A stretch of DNA of 64,000 bases from Bacillota bacterium (GCA_023460535.1 JAEWPV010000020.1:186001-250000), one strand, 5' to 3'; shown: positions 10,301 through 19,313, numbered from the stretch's first letter. The notes: generated by a model from the letters alone, not told the origin. Program-made: numbers and translations.

Positions 10301-10896
10301 GTGCATCGGAGGGAGACGGAAGGTTTAAGGATCGCGATATCGTAAAGCTACTCTGTATTATTACAGGGAAAAAGCTCAAAACAACCAAAAACAATCAGAC
10401 GATGGCTTTTATTCAGATAGAGGATACCACTGCATCGCTGGAAGCCATCGTATTCCCCAATCTGATTGAAGCGCTGTCGGGCACACATCTGATTGAGGAA
10501 GGCTCAATCGCAGTTGTTACAGGACGAATCTCTTTTCGAGAAGAGGAGGAGCCTAAGATAATTTGTGAGAGTATTCAATCTGTGGAACATGCGCTGCACA
10601 CCATGTCGGGAGAAAAACAAGTATCAAGCCAACAATCCGGGAATATGCAAACGAAGGTTGAAAAGAAAAATCGTGCGGGATTATACCTTAAACTCCAATC
10701 CCGAGCCGATGAACGCCTGGTACGGGTGCAATCGATGCTGGAGTTCTTTTCGGGGACCACTCCGGTTTACGTATACTTTGCAAAAGAAAATGAACTAACG
10801 CAAGCCGCACAGAGTATGTGGACCGTTCCGGAGCAGGCTTTACTCAAAGAACTAGGCAATATTTTAGGAAAAGAAAACGTTGTACTGCGAAAATAG
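7363..10896 (+). CDS. dnaE: DNA polymerase III alpha subunit, DnaE1 type
   Basis: Replicative C-family DNA polymerase subunit, 1177 residues and uninterrupted (no intein). The PHP domain starts with HLHVHSEYSLLDGACR near the N-terminus; the catalytic palm carries the PDFDIDF motif at residues 397-403 and the GPGRGSGAGS block; helix-hairpin-helix and OB-fold segments follow, the latter visible as KTTKNNQTMAFIQIEDTTAS. An AAAGGAGG SD precedes the ATG. In Firmicutes a separate PolC usually shares replication with DnaE. Its position after whiA is a common clostridial arrangement. Confidence 0.96.
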   Translation: MNDFVHLHVHSEYSLLDGACRIPKLLTRAKELGQTAVAITDHGVMYGVIDFYKQALKQGIKPIIGCEVYVAPRTRFDKVHQLDTSPYHLVLLCKNNTGYNNLIQLVSRGFTEGFYNRPRVDLELLEQYHEGLICLSACLAGEIPRKLLNDGYEAAKKTALRYAEIFGSDNYFLELQDHGIREQKEIIPHLVRLSEETGIALVATNDSHYLEREDSKMHHVMVCIQTGHTVEDEDTLEFATDEFYIKSADEMTELFFFAPQAITNTVSIAERCNVSFEFGVTKLPFFVAPDGKDNLTYFREKCYEGLVRHYGDNPEETVVKRLEFELSVIGNMGYVDYFLIVHDFIDYARKAGIPVGPGRGSGAGSLAAYCIGITGIDPMKYNLLFERFLNPERISMPDFDIDFCYERRQQVIDYVVSKYGADHVAQIITFGTMAARAAIRDVGRALAVPYQTVDTVAKLVPTELHMSIDKALSVVAELKGLYETDARIRDLLDMARKVEGMPRHSSTHAAGVVITRDPVSDYVPLTKSDDAIITQFPMTTLEELGLLKMDFLGLRTLTVIHDCEEMIRRVTPEFSMRNIPEDDQQVFVMLSQGLTQGVFQFESAGMRRVLTDLKPISLEDLIAVISLYRPGPMESIPKYIANRHSPDLVTYKTPLLKPILEVTYGCIVYQEQVMQICTQLAGYSYGRADLVRRAMSKKKADVMEKERRNFILGAKKDDGSVECVGAVNNGVPADIANEIFDEMSSFASYAFNKSHAAAYAYVAYQTAFLKCHYPKEYMAALLTSVLDNTYKVVEYINECARIGIAVLPPDVNQSEEGFTVSGDSIRFGLLAIKNLGRGFIRDLIDNRRRKDSYQSFYSFCERLQGTDLNRRGLESLIKAGAFDSLGYKRRQLMQHFSNILEGIASRGKSMLEGQLDLFSSGTVDESYEPPIPEETEYPLADLLRYEKETIGLFISGHPLGDYRDASDKLHATQLEQIIVCASEGDGRFKDRDIVKLLCIITGKKLKTTKNNQTMAFIQIEDTTASLEAIVFPNLIEALSGTHLIEEGSIAVVTGRISFREEEEPKIICESIQSVEHALHTMSGEKQVSSQQSGNMQTKVEKKNRAGLYLKLQSRADERLVRVQSMLEFFSGTTPVYVYFAKENELTQAAQSMWTVPEQALLKELGNILGKENVVLRK

Positions 10897-10937
10897 CGAA
10901 AAACCGCATAAATCAAACTAAAAACAGGCGTAGGTCA

Positions 10938-10966
10938 TTGAAAAAGCATAGGCTATATACTATAAT
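10938..10966 (+). promoter_or_regulatory. Promoter of pfkA
   Basis: TTGAAA at 10938-10943 and TATAAT at 10961-10966 with 17-bp spacing. A start near 10973 gives a leader of about 105 nt. Within it lies an inverted repeat, ATACCAT (11039-11045) and ATGGTAT (11053-11059), with a 7-nt loop, about 20 nt before the pfkA start. Confidence 0.75.
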
Positions 10967-11078
10967 GTTTTTTTGAAGGCATGTTATTTTTTAAATAAGC
11001 TTTTTTATCAATACTATAACTTACAACAAGTGGGTACTATACCATTACCGGCATGGTATCGGAAAGGCATGGCAAAGG

Positions 11079-12065
11079 ATGAATGAGGTAAAAACGATCG
11101 GCGTTTTAACAAGCGGAGGAGATGCTCCCGGTATGAATGCGGCGGTGCGGGCAGTGGTGAGATCCGGTCTGCACAAAGGTTTGCGTGTCATGGGTATTAT
11201 GCGCGGCTATAACGGGCTGATTACAGGGGAAATGAAGGAAATGAATCTGCGCGATGTTTCAGATATTATTCATCGCGGAGGCACCATGCTCTATACTGCC
11301 CGTTGTGCGAGATTTCGTGACCCTGAAGGGGTAGAAGAGGCGAAGGATGTTTGCTTAAAGGAGAAAATTGACGGAGTTGTGGTAATAGGAGGAGACGGTT
11401 CCTTCCGCGGCGCACGCGATCTTTCCATGCTTGGAATTCCTTGCGTCGGCATACCAGGCACCATCGATAACGATATCGCTTCGTCTGATTACACCATTGG
11501 GTATGACACCGCGATGAACACCGCAATGGAGATGGTAGACAGACTGCGTGACACCGCTCAGTCCCATGACCGTTGCAGTGTGGTTGAAGTGATGGGCAGA
11601 CATGCGGGTCATATCGCACTGAATACTGGTATTGCCTGCGGCGCGACTGCAATTCTTGTTCCTGAAATAGAGTATAACCTCAAGCGGGATATATACGACC
11701 GTATGATGAAGACGCAGGGCACCGGCAAACACCATTTTATTGTTATCGTGGCGGAAGGTGTGGTTGCGGACGGCAACCCCAGCATTGAGGAGCTCGCGAA
11801 GATGATTCAGGAAAACACCAAGATTGAAACACGCGCGACGGTACTTGGTCACGTACAACGCGGCGGTTCACCCACCGTCGAGGATCGTGTAATTGCAAGC
11901 TTAATGGGCAACTATGCGGTTGATTTATTGACAAAGGGTGTTGGCAACCGCGTCGTTGTTATGCGCGAGAATAAAATTGTTGACCTGGATATTTATGAGG
12001 CTCTGCAGATGAAGAAGGATATTGACCGCAATGCGTTTGAGATTGCGCATCAAATATCTATCTGA
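11079..12065 (+). CDS. pfkA: ATP-dependent 6-phosphofructokinase
   Basis: Glycolytic enzyme that phosphorylates fructose 6-phosphate to the 1,6-bisphosphate; cytoplasmic homotetramer. 328 residues, close to the 320 of classical bacterial PfkA. Motifs: GVLTSGGDAPGMNAAVR at the N-terminus, GGDGS at residues 104-108 (Gly of this motif favours ATP rather than pyrophosphate), PGTIDNDI with the catalytic Asp130, and MGRHAGHIA in the effector/substrate region. GGAAAGG lies 11 nt before the ATG. A hairpin follows the stop codon. Own promoter, so it can be expressed apart from the hprK-dnaE genes. Confidence 0.96.
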   Translation: MNEVKTIGVLTSGGDAPGMNAAVRAVVRSGLHKGLRVMGIMRGYNGLITGEMKEMNLRDVSDIIHRGGTMLYTARCARFRDPEGVEEAKDVCLKEKIDGVVVIGGDGSFRGARDLSMLGIPCVGIPGTIDNDIASSDYTIGYDTAMNTAMEMVDRLRDTAQSHDRCSVVEVMGRHAGHIALNTGIACGATAILVPEIEYNLKRDIYDRMMKTQGTGKHHFIVIVAEGVVADGNPSIEELAKMIQENTKIETRATVLGHVQRGGSPTVEDRVIASLMGNYAVDLLTKGVGNRVVVMRENKIVDLDIYEALQMKKDIDRNAFEIAHQISI

Positions 12066-12081
12066 TTGCTATCTAGTACAT

Positions 12082-12124
12082 GTAAAAAGGGTTCGTGGTG
12101 CGCCAGCATCGCGGACCTTTTGTG
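12082..12124 (+). terminator. Terminator after pfkA
   Basis: AAAAGG at about 12085-12090 and CCTTTT at 12116-12121 close a GC-containing stem with several G-U pairs and one bulge. The U-run is short, so termination may be partial. Confidence 0.55.
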
Positions 12125-12271
12125 CATAAAAATGCCACAAACAAGAACATGCCCGAGCTGTGCCGAATATATATAAATGAATAGATTTGCTGTTTTTCTT
12201 TTGATATCCGTGTAAAAGTGTCTTTATCTTGATGATATGTCACATTTGCTTGGGAAGGGCGGCGGGGCGGG

Positions 12272-12952
12272 ATGCGCAGAATACGGATGGATGATGCACA
12301 GAGACTGCGGTTAAAACTGATGCTTTCTCTTGGTATTGTGCTGATTACACTTATTATTTGTGATATAAAGATGCGCCCGATAGTTGTTACCTTTTCGCAG
12401 TATCAAGCGAAGACGCTTGCAACCCGCATTATTAACGACGCGGTTGTGGCAGAGCTGGAGAACAGCCGCATTCAATACGATGACATAATTACCGTCTCTA
12501 CCGACGCAGATGGCGTAGTTACGGCAATGGAGACCAATGCAATGACCATCAACATTCTCAAATCCCGCTTAACTACATCCATTTTGGATAAACTGAGTGA
12601 TATTTCCGATACCGAGGTAAAGATTCACATCGGTACCTTGTTTGGCGGACAGATCTTTGTAGGACGAGGACCATTGGTCGCGTTTCGCATCGCTCCAGCA
12701 AGCGAGGTTAATGCGCAGTTTTTTCATTCGTTTGACGAGGCTGGCATCAACCAAACTAGGCACCGCATCCTGCTGGAGGTCAACTTAGCGGTTACAGCGA
12801 TGATAGCGGGTCACTCCAGTCGTGTAGAAGTTCCGTGTAACTTTATTCTTGTGGATAATGTCATTGTGGGCAAGGTTCCCGACTCCTTTACCAAAGTTAC
12901 CGGGGATGATTCATCGCTTATCTCAAAAATAAATGATTATGCAAACAAATAA
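12272..12952 (+). CDS. yunB: Sporulation protein YunB
   Basis: 226-residue protein with one N-terminal membrane anchor (about residues 15-35, LKLMLSLGIVLITLIICDIK) and an extracytoplasmic domain. The core GTLFGGQIFVGRGPLVAFRIAP and the ending that includes VPCNFILVDNVIVGKVP match the YunB family. In Bacillus, yunB is a mother-cell (sigma E) gene needed for full spore formation; its biochemical role is unknown. The gene is flanked by 206 bp upstream in which I could not identify a confident sigma E promoter. Confidence 0.85.
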   Translation: MRRIRMDDAQRLRLKLMLSLGIVLITLIICDIKMRPIVVTFSQYQAKTLATRIINDAVVAELENSRIQYDDIITVSTDADGVVTAMETNAMTINILKSRLTTSILDKLSDISDTEVKIHIGTLFGGQIFVGRGPLVAFRIAPASEVNAQFFHSFDEAGINQTRHRILLEVNLAVTAMIAGHSSRVEVPCNFILVDNVIVGKVPDSFTKVTGDDSSLISKINDYANK

Positions 12953-12959
12953 ATCTCTA

Positions 12960-12989
12960 TTACAATTAGCGGGCATAATATGGTATAAT
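12960..12989 (+). promoter_or_regulatory. Extended -10 promoter ahead of ligA
   Basis: TGGTATAAT at 12981-12989 is an extended -10 element; TTACAA at 12960-12965 is an 18-bp-spaced weak -35. It probably drives ligA and perhaps gatCAB. Confidence 0.5.
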
Positions 12990-13087
12990 ATCCGAAGAAA
13001 CAAAACGGCTTTCTATTTTGAATACCAAAAAATTAACGTTGCATTTGGGGAACTGACAATATCGACTAAAGGATTGGGCGTGCTTAA

Positions 13088-15070
13088 ATGGATTTTTCCT
13101 GTGCTAAAAGCAGGGTAGAGAACCTGCGAAGGCAGATTGATGAATATAATTACCGATACTATGTTCTGGACAACCCTGCCGTTGAGGATTATGAATACGA
13201 TGCCTTACTGCATGAGTTAATAGCGCTTGAGCAAAGCTATCCAGACCTGTTTACCGAAGATTCCCCCACACAGCGGGTTGGAGGAAAAGCGCAAAATACG
13301 TTTGAGCCCGTTGCCCATACCGTTCAGATGGGCAGCTTGCAGGATGTGTTTACACTGGACGAGGTAAGAGCGTTTGATCGAAAGGTGCGTGAGGCAGCAG
13401 CATCGGTCTGCTATGTAGTGGAACCCAAAATAGACGGGCTTTCGGTGTCGCTTGAATACCGTGATGGGCTTTTTGTTCGCGGTTCCACCCGTGGTGACGG
13501 CTTTGTGGGTGAGGATGTGACGCAGAACCTGAAAACCATTGCTTCTGTACCGTTGCGGCTGAATCGGTTGCTTCCGTTCTTAGAGGTGCGCGGAGAGGTT
13601 TATATGCCGCGCAAAAGTTTTGACGAGGTAGTAAAGCGTCAGGAACAGGAGGGCACACAGCCGTTTAAGAACCCGCGAAACGCGGCGGCCGGCTCGCTAA
13701 GGCAAAAAGACCCAAAGATAACTGCGCAAAGGCGCCTTGATATCTATGTGTTTAATATTCAACAGATAGACGGGATAGCGGTTACTTCTCACGAACAGTC
13801 ACTCCTGTTGCTTTCTGAGCTTGGCTTTAAGGTGATTCCGTCATACCGTGCGTTTGACAACATCGAGGATGTCATACAGGAGATTCAGCGTATCGGTGAT
13901 ACACGCGGAAGCAATCCATTTGACATCGATGGCGCAGTTGTAAAGGTAGACAACTTTACGGACAGAGAGCTTCTTGGCGCAACATCAAAGTTTCCGCGTT
14001 GGGCGGTTGCGTTTAAATATCCTCCGGAAGAAAAGTCGACCACGCTTCTTAGTATTGAGATAAACGTCGGCAGAACCGGCGCGCTTACGCCCACTGCTGT
14101 GTTTGAGCCGATTACCCTTGCGGGAACAACGGTAAGCAGGGCGGTATTGCATAATGAAGACTTCATAAGAGAAAAGGATATCCGTGTGGGCGATACGGTT
14201 CTCGTACGCAAAGCGGGAGAGATTATCCCTGAGGTTTTGGGCGTAGTGAAGCATGCGCAAAACAGTATGCCGTTTGAGATGCCCACACACTGCCCCTCCT
14301 GCAATGAGGCGGTTTACCGCGAACCGGATGAGGCCGTATTGCGCTGTACCAACCCGGAGTGCCCCGCGACGCTGCTAAAAAACCTTGAGCACTTTGTAAG
14401 CCGAGACGCAATGGATATCGAAGGGCTGGGCCCAGCGGTAATTGAATTGCTTGCAATGAACGGTTTGATTCATTCGGCGGCGGATTTATATAGCCTCACT
14501 CGTGATGCGCTTATCAAGCTGGAACGGATGGGTGATCGCTCGGTATCCAATCTACTTGCTTCGATAGAGCGTTCAAAAAATGCCGATTTATCTCGCTTGA
14601 TCTTTGCGCTGGGCATCCGCGGCATCGGTCAAAAGGCTGCGCAGTTGTTGGCAAAGCGGTTCGGAACCATGGACGCCCTGATGTCTGCGCAAGCTGATGA
14701 GATTTCTTCAATCGAGGGACTGGGCGGGATAATGGCAAACAACGTCACCGAGTTTTTTTCACATAGTGGGACGCTTGATTTGATTTCCCGGCTTAAAGTG
14801 GCAGGCGTTAATATGATATCAACCCTTGCGCCGCAGGGCGACAGGGTAAAGGGATTGACCTTTGTGCTGACCGGAACGTTGCCGACCCTTTCCCGTACCG
14901 ATGCAACCAGACTGATTGAAGCGCAGGGGGGAAAGGTGTCCTCCAGTGTGTCTAAGAAAACCGGCTACGTCGTGGCGGGCGAAGCCGCGGGCAGTAAGCT
15001 TGATAAAGCAAACGAGCTGGGGGTAACGGTATTGACCGAGCAGCAGCTGCTTGCATTGCTCGGTGATTAA
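13088..15070 (+). CDS. ligA: NAD-dependent DNA ligase
   Basis: Seals nicks in duplex DNA using NAD+ as adenylate donor; needed for Okazaki fragment joining and repair. 660 residues, full length. Order: N-terminal Ia domain (NYRYYVLDNPAVED), nucleotidyltransferase domain with KIDG and catalytic Lys114, OB fold, a four-cysteine zinc finger (CPSC...CTNPEC), helix-hairpin-helix repeats and a C-terminal BRCT domain (VKGLTFVLTGTLPTLSRTDA). It precedes gatC by 64 nt. Confidence 0.97.
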   Translation: MDFSCAKSRVENLRRQIDEYNYRYYVLDNPAVEDYEYDALLHELIALEQSYPDLFTEDSPTQRVGGKAQNTFEPVAHTVQMGSLQDVFTLDEVRAFDRKVREAAASVCYVVEPKIDGLSVSLEYRDGLFVRGSTRGDGFVGEDVTQNLKTIASVPLRLNRLLPFLEVRGEVYMPRKSFDEVVKRQEQEGTQPFKNPRNAAAGSLRQKDPKITAQRRLDIYVFNIQQIDGIAVTSHEQSLLLLSELGFKVIPSYRAFDNIEDVIQEIQRIGDTRGSNPFDIDGAVVKVDNFTDRELLGATSKFPRWAVAFKYPPEEKSTTLLSIEINVGRTGALTPTAVFEPITLAGTTVSRAVLHNEDFIREKDIRVGDTVLVRKAGEIIPEVLGVVKHAQNSMPFEMPTHCPSCNEAVYREPDEAVLRCTNPECPATLLKNLEHFVSRDAMDIEGLGPAVIELLAMNGLIHSAADLYSLTRDALIKLERMGDRSVSNLLASIERSKNADLSRLIFALGIRGIGQKAAQLLAKRFGTMDALMSAQADEISSIEGLGGIMANNVTEFFSHSGTLDLISRLKVAGVNMISTLAPQGDRVKGLTFVLTGTLPTLSRTDATRLIEAQGGKVSSSVSKKTGYVVAGEAAGSKLDKANELGVTVLTEQQLLALLGD

Positions 15071-15134
15071 CCAATAGAATACAGTGTTTTCTATAACGAA
15101 TAAACATGAATACTCTGAAAGGCTAGGAAATGAA

Positions 15135-15407
15135 ATGAACATCGACATTAAGAAGGTGGCCAAGCTTTCGCGCCTGACCATCAGCGAAGAGGATATTCCG
15201 CGGTTTCAGGCGGATATGCAGAACATTGTAAACATGGTGGATCGTCTGCCGGACGTAACCGATATGACACTCTCGCTAGACCCAAGCAACCCGATGCCTT
15301 TGCGTGAGGATAAGGTAATCTCGACAATCACGCGCAAGGAGATACTACAAAACGCGCCCATGATGGAGGCAGGCTGTTTTGTGGTACCTAAGGTCGTAGA
15401 GGAATAG
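15135..15407 (+). CDS. gatC: Asp-tRNA(Asn)/Glu-tRNA(Gln) amidotransferase subunit C
   Basis: Small subunit that stabilises GatA and bridges it to GatB in the tRNA-dependent amidotransferase. 90 residues from ATG 15135 (AGGA 5 nt upstream), beginning MNIDIKKVAKLSRLTIS and ending VVPKVVEE, both standard. The frame is open for 17 codons upstream but lacks an SD there. First of gatC-gatA-gatB. Confidence 0.93.
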   Translation: MNIDIKKVAKLSRLTISEEDIPRFQADMQNIVNMVDRLPDVTDMTLSLDPSNPMPLREDKVISTITRKEILQNAPMMEAGCFVVPKVVEE

Positions 15408-15456
15408 ATAGAGTCCTGACAATATATTTACTTCCGGAAAGGCATGGTAGTAGAAC

Positions 15457-16923
15457 ATGAACCTGTATGAACTGACGGCCACACAGCTTTCACATAAACT
15501 GAAAAGCGGCGAATGCTCTGCGGTAGAAGCGACCCAGTCGGTGTTTTCGCGTATTGATGAGGTAGAAAACCGCGTTGAAGCATTCCTAACCCTAACAAGG
15601 GAAGCGGCGCTGCAAAAGGCACGAGAGGTGGACAAAAAGCGGGCAAGAGGGGAAAATCTTTCTCCGCTTGCCGGTGTACCTATCGCGATTAAAGACAATA
15701 TCTGTACCAAAGGAGTACTGACAACCTGTGCTTCAAAAATACTGGGCAACTTTACACCGCCCTATAACGCGACTGTTATAGAACGGCTGAATGCGCTTGA
15801 CACGGTAATGGTCGGCAAGTTAAACCTAGACGAGTTTGCAATGGGCTCCTCCTGCGAAAACTCCTATTATAAAAAGACGAAAAATCCGCATGACCTTACG
15901 CGCATTCCGGGAGGGTCTTCCGGTGGAAGTGCCGCTTCGGTAGCGGCGGGAGAGGCCTTTTTGTCGCTTGGCTCGGACACGGGCGGTTCTATCCGTATGC
16001 CGGCAAGCTACTGCGGCATTGTGGGGTTAAAACCAACTTATGGCAGTGTTTCTCGCTACGGACTTGTGGCATTTGCGTCTTCTCTAGATCAGATTGGTCC
16101 GTTTGGCAGAAGTGTAGCGGATGTTGCGATGCTGTACGGTGCGATCTGCGGTCATGACGCGATGGATGCTACGACCGCGGTACGCCATTACCCCGATTAT
16201 ACCCGTATCTCAAAAGCAAGCCCCAAAGGGCTTGTCATCGGCATTCCTGCCGAGTATTATTCAGACGGAGTGGATGATGAGGTTAAAGAAAAGGTAACTG
16301 CCGCCGTAAAGCTGCTGGAGCAGGCTGGCGCGGTTGTGAAACCGATATCGCTTCCAAGCACCGATCACGCCTTATCCGCCTATTATATTATCTCCTCCGC
16401 AGAGGCGTCCTCCAATCTGGCGCGGTTTGACGGTGTTAAATACGGCTATCGCGCAGAAAATTTTGACGGGCTTATCGACATGTATGAAAAAACACGCAGC
16501 GAGGGCTTTGGCGATGAGGTAAAGCGCCGGATTATGCTTGGAACCTTTGTGCTCAGCTCGGGCTACTACGACGCCTATTATAAGAAGGCAAAGCTGTTTC
16601 AAAAGAAGATTACGCAGGAGTTCGAGGACGCGTTTGCCACCTGCGATGTAATTATTACCCCCACAGCACCCGACACCGCTTTCCGATTAGGCGAAAAATC
16701 AAACGATCCGGTTAAGATGTATGCGTCGGATATCTGTACCGTAACCGTCAACATCGCTGGACTTCCCGCTATCTCGGTTCCGTGCGGGAAAGACGGCAAG
16801 GGATTACCCGTGGGCATGCAGATTATCGGACCGAGGTTCTCTGAGCAGGTACTGTTTGAGGTTGCCTCTTTGGTTGAAGAGATGCACGGCGGTGCTGCAA
16901 CCGTTGTATGCGCCGAACAGTGA
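15457..16923 (+). CDS. gatA: Glutamyl-tRNA(Gln) amidotransferase subunit A
   Basis: Amidase-signature subunit that releases ammonia from glutamine for transamidation of misacylated tRNA. 488 residues. The Ser-cis-Ser-Lys triad is visible as Lys79 (IAIKDN), Ser154 (GGSSGGS) and Ser178 (DTGGSIR). It is 49 nt downstream of gatC and 19 nt upstream of gatB. As asnS is encoded at 22.6 kb, the main job is probably Gln-tRNA(Gln) formation; this is inference. Confidence 0.97.
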   Translation: MNLYELTATQLSHKLKSGECSAVEATQSVFSRIDEVENRVEAFLTLTREAALQKAREVDKKRARGENLSPLAGVPIAIKDNICTKGVLTTCASKILGNFTPPYNATVIERLNALDTVMVGKLNLDEFAMGSSCENSYYKKTKNPHDLTRIPGGSSGGSAASVAAGEAFLSLGSDTGGSIRMPASYCGIVGLKPTYGSVSRYGLVAFASSLDQIGPFGRSVADVAMLYGAICGHDAMDATTAVRHYPDYTRISKASPKGLVIGIPAEYYSDGVDDEVKEKVTAAVKLLEQAGAVVKPISLPSTDHALSAYYIISSAEASSNLARFDGVKYGYRAENFDGLIDMYEKTRSEGFGDEVKRRIMLGTFVLSSGYYDAYYKKAKLFQKKITQEFEDAFATCDVIITPTAPDTAFRLGEKSNDPVKMYASDICTVTVNIAGLPAISVPCGKDGKGLPVGMQIIGPRFSEQVLFEVASLVEEMHGGAATVVCAEQ

Positions 16924-16942
16924 TAGAAAGGGGATGAAAAGG

Positions 16943-18388
16943 ATGCCACAAAATGATTACGAGATTGTAGTTGGACTTGAGATGCACGCAGAGCTCAACA
17001 CAAAATCAAAAATATACTGTGCCTGTAAAAATGAGTTTGGCGGGGAAGTAAACGCCAACGTCTGCCCAATCTGCTCCGGAATGCCGGGAACGCTGCCAAC
17101 CCTCAACGAACGGGTTGTAGAGTCGGCGGTGAAGATGGGTCATGCGCTGAACTGCACCATAAACAACGTCTGCAAGCAGGATAGGAAGAGCTATTATTAT
17201 CCCGACCTGCCCAAAGCCTATCAAATTTCGCAGTACGATATTCCCCTGTGTGAAAACGGGTATGTGGATATCTTGGTTGAAGGATTGGAAAAACGCATTG
17301 GCATAACCCGAATTCATATCGAGGAGGATGCAGGCAAGCTGCTGCATGACGACAGCTTTTCCGGCTCGTTGGTTGACTTTAATCGCTGCGGCGTACCGCT
17401 GATTGAAATTGTATCAGAGCCCGATATGCGCAGTTCTGCCGAGGCAAAGGCGTACCTTGATACCATGCGCTCCATACTGCAATACCTTGATATCTCCGAC
17501 TGCAAGATGCAGGAAGGTTCGATTCGCTGTGACGTCAATGTTTCGGTGATGAAAAAGGGTTCAAATACATTCGGCACCCGGGTAGAAACCAAAAACGTTA
17601 ATGGCTTTAGTAATACGGTAAGTGCGATAGAGTATGAGGCGAAACGTCAGATTGAAGCGATTGAGAGTGGAGAGACGATTCAGCAGGAGACCCGCCGTTG
17701 GGATGCCGCCAACAACAAGAACGTTCTGTTGCGCAGCAAAGAGGACGCGATGGATTACCGTTACTTCCCCGAGCCCGACCTTGGTACCATCGTTGTACCG
17801 GAAGAGGTGGTAGCGGACTTGAAGCAAAGCCTGCCTGAGCTGCCGAACAAAAAACGGATGCGGTACATCAAGGATTATGAGCTGCCTGAGTTTGAGGCGG
17901 GGTTATTGGTAGAGAGTATGGAAAAGGCACGCTTTTTTGAAGAGTGTGTCGCGCTAAACGAGTGTAAGCCCAAAAACATCCTGAACTGGCTGCTTGGTGA
18001 TATCAGCAGAATACTGGGTGTTCGCGGCTGTGGAATATTTGATACCGCACTTACACCAAAGAACCTGGTTAAGATGATCTCTCTGATTGAAAATAACACA
18101 ATCTCGAACACGGCGGGCAAGACGGTGCTTGAAGAGCTGGTGGAAAGAGATGTTCCCCCGGATTCGATTGTTCAGGAAAAGGGTCTGGCGCAGATTAGTG
18201 ATAATTCGGCGCTGGAGCAGATTGCCCGTGAGGTGCTTGCCGCAAACGAAAAATCGGTAGCGGACTATAAAAACGGAAAAACCAACGCGCTGGGCTTTTT
18301 GGTTGGTCAATGCATGAAGGCGTCTAAAGGTCAGGGAAACCCCGCCGTATTGCGCGATATTTTGCTGTCGGCAATAGAAGAGTCTTAA
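16943..18388 (+). CDS. gatB: Asp/Glu-tRNA amidotransferase subunit B
   Basis: tRNA-binding and kinase-like subunit that activates the Glu/Asp carboxyl on the tRNA and receives ammonia from GatA. 481 residues from ATG 16943, which has AAAGGGG 9 nt upstream; an ATG at 16934 abuts that SD. Signatures: VGLEMHAELNTKSKIYC, the cysteine/metal region CPICSGMPGTLP, SYYYPDLPKAYQISQ and EDAGKL, then the C-terminal YqeY-like tail domain ending around GFLVGQCMKASKGQGNP. Last gene of the gat operon. Confidence 0.97.
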   Translation: MPQNDYEIVVGLEMHAELNTKSKIYCACKNEFGGEVNANVCPICSGMPGTLPTLNERVVESAVKMGHALNCTINNVCKQDRKSYYYPDLPKAYQISQYDIPLCENGYVDILVEGLEKRIGITRIHIEEDAGKLLHDDSFSGSLVDFNRCGVPLIEIVSEPDMRSSAEAKAYLDTMRSILQYLDISDCKMQEGSIRCDVNVSVMKKGSNTFGTRVETKNVNGFSNTVSAIEYEAKRQIEAIESGETIQQETRRWDAANNKNVLLRSKEDAMDYRYFPEPDLGTIVVPEEVVADLKQSLPELPNKKRMRYIKDYELPEFEAGLLVESMEKARFFEECVALNECKPKNILNWLLGDISRILGVRGCGIFDTALTPKNLVKMISLIENNTISNTAGKTVLEELVERDVPPDSIVQEKGLAQISDNSALEQIAREVLAANEKSVADYKNGKTNALGFLVGQCMKASKGQGNPAVLRDILLSAIEES

Positions 18389-18479
18389 CTAGGCGGTATA
18401 TATAGTCTTAGCAGAGTTTAGGATGAAGGTTATTATTTGGCACTCGTCAGAATATACTATATTCAGGAGTGTGACTGCT

Positions 18480-19313
18480 ATGACCGATACAGACCGCGCG
18501 CAGTACCGAGAGCGAACATCGCGAACCAATCAGGACAAACAGGCAAAAGGACCAAGCTACACAAAGATTATTACATTACAGTTGTTTTTGTGTGTGCTTA
18601 TTTTGCTAACCGTTCTTATGGTTAAACAGTTTAGCGGCCCGGCTTTTGAAGTACTCAAACAGTCCTACGGAGAGATTGTCAGCCACAGTGCAACCGGTAA
18701 GCTGCTTAACGACAACTATAAGGCAATTGAAGACGCGGTACAGCAAACCTTTTCATTCTTAAGCAACAACGCAGAGGAAAAAGCAGGCATACAAGATGAA
18801 GTGCCTGCTTTTTCTATGCACACCTCGTCCCGGGATGTAATCGCATTGTCATCTCGGCGAATGAAAGCGCCCAATGGCGCCACGTTTTCACCTGTCACCG
18901 TATTTGGCAAACTGCTCTACCCGGTAGCCGCAGGGACAACTTCATGCGGTTTTGGCTATCGAACGCATCCCGTAACGGGCAAACGCGATTTTCATACAGG
19001 CATTGATATTGCGGCACCCCGTGGCACACGAATTATGGCAGCGGTTAGCGGAACGGTGCATGATATAAGCTATAGCGAAATATACGGCAATACCATCGTA
19101 CTTGACCATGGTGCGCGTTTTTACACCGTATACTGCCATTGCGACAGTATTGTAGCTACAATCGGCGCAAGGATAAAAAGCGGAGAGACCATTGCGCTGG
19201 TTGGTGATACTGGGCTAACGACCGGCCCGCATCTTCATTTTGAAATACGCAAGGACGGGCTATGTGCCGATCCTTTGTGGATATTTGACAGGGATGGTCT
19301 TAATGTGCTTTAA
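18480..19313 (+). CDS. Membrane-anchored M23 (LytM) peptidase, SpoIVFA-like position
   Basis: 277-residue protein with a positively charged cytoplasmic N-terminus, one membrane segment (about residues 29-48) and a C-terminal peptidase M23 domain. The zinc ligands look intact: His172 and Asp176 in HTGID, His220 and the His251-x-His253 of HLHFE. ATG 18480 is chosen because AGGAG lies 10 nt upstream. The next gene is an overlapping M50 protease, the same pairing as SpoIVFA (a LytM-like regulator) and SpoIVFB. It may regulate that protease, or be a wall hydrolase of the SpoIIQ type; the intact site leaves both open. Confidence 0.75.
   Translation: MTDTDRAQYRERTSRTNQDKQAKGPSYTKIITLQLFLCVLILLTVLMVKQFSGPAFEVLKQSYGEIVSHSATGKLLNDNYKAIEDAVQQTFSFLSNNAEEKAGIQDEVPAFSMHTSSRDVIALSSRRMKAPNGATFSPVTVFGKLLYPVAAGTTSCGFGYRTHPVTGKRDFHTGIDIAAPRGTRIMAAVSGTVHDISYSEIYGNTIVLDHGARFYTVYCHCDSIVATIGARIKSGETIALVGDTGLTTGPHLHFEIRKDGLCADPLWIFDRDGLNVL

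Noticed and set aside
7363..10896. Intein or frameshift in dnaE
   Set aside because: The frame is uninterrupted and the catalytic motifs are in normal order and spacing.
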